Source of the DNA: Streptomyces abikoensis
GTDB lineage: Bacteria; Actinomycetota; Actinomycetes; Streptomycetales; Streptomycetaceae
Length of the DNA: 64,000 nucleotides
Direction: 5' to 3'
Assembly: GCF_014648775.1 (NCBI RefSeq)
Contig: NZ_BMRT01000002.1
Coordinates: forward strand, 434,001 to 498,000
The first letter of the stretch is position 1. Each line of letters begins with the position of its first letter. The notes under the pieces are model-generated. The model made no database searches and had not been told where the DNA came from. It saw only the letters and a list, made by a program, of their open reading frames with translations. The translations under genes and the position numbers were made by a program. Shown one piece after another: positions 62,457-64,000 of this stretch.

Positions 62457-63497
62457 ATGAGGGCATTGGTGAAGACCGCGGCGGGGCCGGGTCTCGAACT
62501 GACCGAGGTACCGACCCCCGAGGCCGGTCCCGGGCAGGTACTGATCAAGGTGCTGCGCACCGGCATCTGCGGCACGGACCTGCACATCGACAGCTGGGAC
62601 GACTGGGCGGCCCGCGTGGTCCGCGCCCCCCTCGTCGTCGGCCACGAGTTCGCGGGCGAGGTCGTCGAGACCGGCCCCGGTGTGAGCACCGTGAGCGTCG
62701 GCGACATCGTCAGCGGCGAGGGCCACCTCGTCTGCGGCACCTGCCGCAACTGCATGGCCGGCCGCCGCCACCTGTGCATCCGCACCATCGGCCTGGGCGT
62801 CCACACCGACGGCGCGTTCGCCGAGTACGTGGTCCTGCCCGAGTCGAACGTCTGGGTCCACCGGCACGAGATCGACATCGACGTCGCCGCGATCTTCGAC
62901 CCGTTCGGCAACGCCGTGCACACCGCGCTGTCCTTCCCGGTGCTCAACGAGGACGTCCTCATCACCGGCGCCGGCCCGATCGGCATGATGGCCGCGGCCG
63001 TCGCGAACCACGCCGGGGCGCGCTCCACCGTGATCACCGATGTGAGCCCCTACCGGCTCGCCCTGGCGGAGAAGATGGGCGCCACCGTCGCCCTCGACGT
63101 CAGTGAGCGGCGCATCGCCGACGTCATGCCGGAGCTCGGCATGACCGAGGGCTTCGACGTCGGCATGGAGATGTCCGGCCGCGCCGACGCCCTCCAGGAC
63201 ATGATCGCGACCATGTCCCCCGGCGGCCGGATCGCCGCCCTGGGCCTGCCCACCGGCGACGTGAGCATCGACATGGCCACCGTCGTCACCCGCATGCTGA
63301 CGCTGCGCGGCATCTACGGCCGCGAGATGTTCGAGACCTGGTACGCGATGTCCGTGCTGCTGCGCAGCGGCCTCGACATCTCGCCGGTGATAACGCACCG
63401 CTTCGGTTTCGAGCAGTACGCCGAGGCCTTCGCCACGGCCCGCTCCGGCCAGTGCGGGAAGATCGTCCTCGACTGGACCCGTCCGGTCCTCCCCTGA
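62457..63497 (+). CDS. tdh: L-threonine 3-dehydrogenase
   Basis: 346 aa. Zinc-dependent medium-chain dehydrogenase: catalytic zinc ligands Cys38 (GICGTD), His63 and Glu64 (GHEFAGE); structural zinc Cys93, 96, 99 and 107 (CGTCRNC...C); NAD loop GAGPIG. Oxidises threonine to 2-amino-3-ketobutyrate, the substrate of the next gene. 64 bp before kbl. A weak ribosome context precedes the ATG. Confidence 0.96.
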   Translation: MRALVKTAAGPGLELTEVPTPEAGPGQVLIKVLRTGICGTDLHIDSWDDWAARVVRAPLVVGHEFAGEVVETGPGVSTVSVGDIVSGEGHLVCGTCRNCMAGRRHLCIRTIGLGVHTDGAFAEYVVLPESNVWVHRHEIDIDVAAIFDPFGNAVHTALSFPVLNEDVLITGAGPIGMMAAAVANHAGARSTVITDVSPYRLALAEKMGATVALDVSERRIADVMPELGMTEGFDVGMEMSGRADALQDMIATMSPGGRIAALGLPTGDVSIDMATVVTRMLTLRGIYGREMFETWYAMSVLLRSGLDISPVITHRFGFEQYAEAFATARSGQCGKIVLDWTRPVLP

Positions 63498-63561
63498 CGC
63501 CGTCCCGCCCCCGACGCCGGTCATCCCCCTGGCGTACGACCACACCACGAGGAGTCCCCCC

Positions 63562-64000
63562 GTGTTCGACAACATGCGCGAGCACCTGCGCAAGGAGCTT
63601 CAGGGCATCCGTGACGCCGGGCTGTACAAGTCCGAGCGCGTGATCACCAGCCCGCAGTCCGCGGCCATCAGCGTGGGCGACGGCAAGGTCCTGAACTTCT
63701 GCGCCAACAACTACCTCGACCTCGCCGACCACCCCGAGGTCATCGCCGCCGCGAAGACGGCCCTGGACGACTGGGGCTTCGGCATGGCCTCCGTCCGCTT
63801 CATCTGCGGCACCCAGGCGCCGCACAAGGAGCTGGAGGAGAAGATCTCCCGGTTCCTCGGCATGGAGGACACGATCCTCTACAGCTCCTGCTTCGACGCC
63901 AACGGCGGTGTCTTCGAGACGCTGCTGACGGCCGAGGACGCGGTGATCTCCGACGAGCTCAACCACGCGAGCATCATCGACGGCATCCGCCTGTCGAAGG
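63562..64000 (+). CDS. kbl: Glycine C-acetyltransferase (2-amino-3-ketobutyrate CoA ligase), 3' end beyond window
   Basis: First 146 codons from the GTG at 63562 (ribosome site GAGGAG). The start matches Kbl/alpha-oxoamine synthases: [26 protein letters not shown], and DANGGVFE; the PLP lysine lies beyond the window. Together with tdh it cleaves threonine to glycine plus acetyl-CoA. Confidence 0.95.
   Translation, partial: MFDNMREHLRKELQGIRDAGLYKSERVITSPQSAAISVGDGKVLNFCANNYLDLADHPEVIAAAKTALDDWGFGMASVRFICGTQAPHKELEEKISRFLGMEDTILYSSCFDANGGVFETLLTAEDAVISDELNHASIIDGIRLSK

Overview
The window looks like a piece of a Streptomyces chromosome. The DNA is very GC-rich with strong third-position GC bias and many GTG starts. 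It carries a bifunctional germacradienol/geosmin synthase, a chaplin-like surface peptide, two SpoIIE-type PP2C phosphatases, a LuxR regulator of the LAL type, TipA-like and HEAT-repeat MerR regulators and many secreted proteins. I see no rRNA, CRISPR array, insertion sequence or prophage module. There is one tRNA (Lys, anticodon CUU).

Layout. 1-9.4 kb: the end of a PAS/SpoIIE phosphatase; a chaplin-like duplicated peptide; a minus-strand gene set of a small membrane protein, a UbiA prenyltransferase, an MFS exporter and an HMG-CoA reductase fused to an APH-type kinase; then a secreted alpha/beta hydrolase whose 3' end overlaps a convergent FxLYD-like lipoprotein gene. 9.5-15 kb: a Pls-type (epsilon-poly-amino-acid synthetase-like) one-module NRPS followed by a second PP2C phosphatase. 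15.1-16.7 kb: a secreted ribosome-inactivating protein (ricin A-like) beside a secreted ricin-B lectin. 16.9-25.2 kb: LAL regulator, methyltransferase, MFS, GNAT, imine reductase with a divergent HxlR regulator, asparaginase. 25.2-28.5 kb: a nucleic-acid and ADP-ribose island with a macro-domain protein, a divergent uracil-DNA-glycosylase/ADP-ribosyltransferase fusion, and RNase HI. 28.6-42 kb: BBE-type flavin oxidase, O-methyltransferase and LLM monooxygenase, then a compact fatty-acid-synthase-like gene cluster (AurF-type diiron protein, SDR and WES/DGAT-type acyltransferase on the minus strand; MMPL exporter, secreted protein, KAS III, ACP and KAS II on the plus strand) ending at a LuxR regulator. 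42-53.5 kb: secreted triple-repeat protein, VIT-type transporter, CYTH-like protein, mannose-type B-lectin, TipA-like MerR, baeRF protein, serine hydrolase, amidase-like protein, CE4 deacetylase, PolX. 53.7-64 kb: geosmin synthase, tRNA-Lys, MerR/HEAT operon, beta-propeller and SpaA-fold secreted proteins, ABM monooxygenase, and a LysR regulator next to the threonine catabolic genes tdh-kbl (kbl cut by the window end).

The strongest candidates for undescribed biology are four. First, a UNG-ADP-ribosyltransferase fusion faces a macrodomain gene, which looks like a DNA-sensing ADP-ribosylation system with an eraser. Second, a split bacterial 'ricin' has all five recognisable RIP active-site residues. 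Third, an HMG-CoA reductase-APH kinase fusion sits in a prenyltransferase/exporter operon, possibly giving a two-step route to a phosphorylated product. Fourth, a lipid-like biosynthetic cluster combines a dedicated KAS III/ACP/KAS II set with an AurF-type diiron enzyme and an MmpL exporter. Functional statements are family-level inferences from the sequence; no searches could be run.
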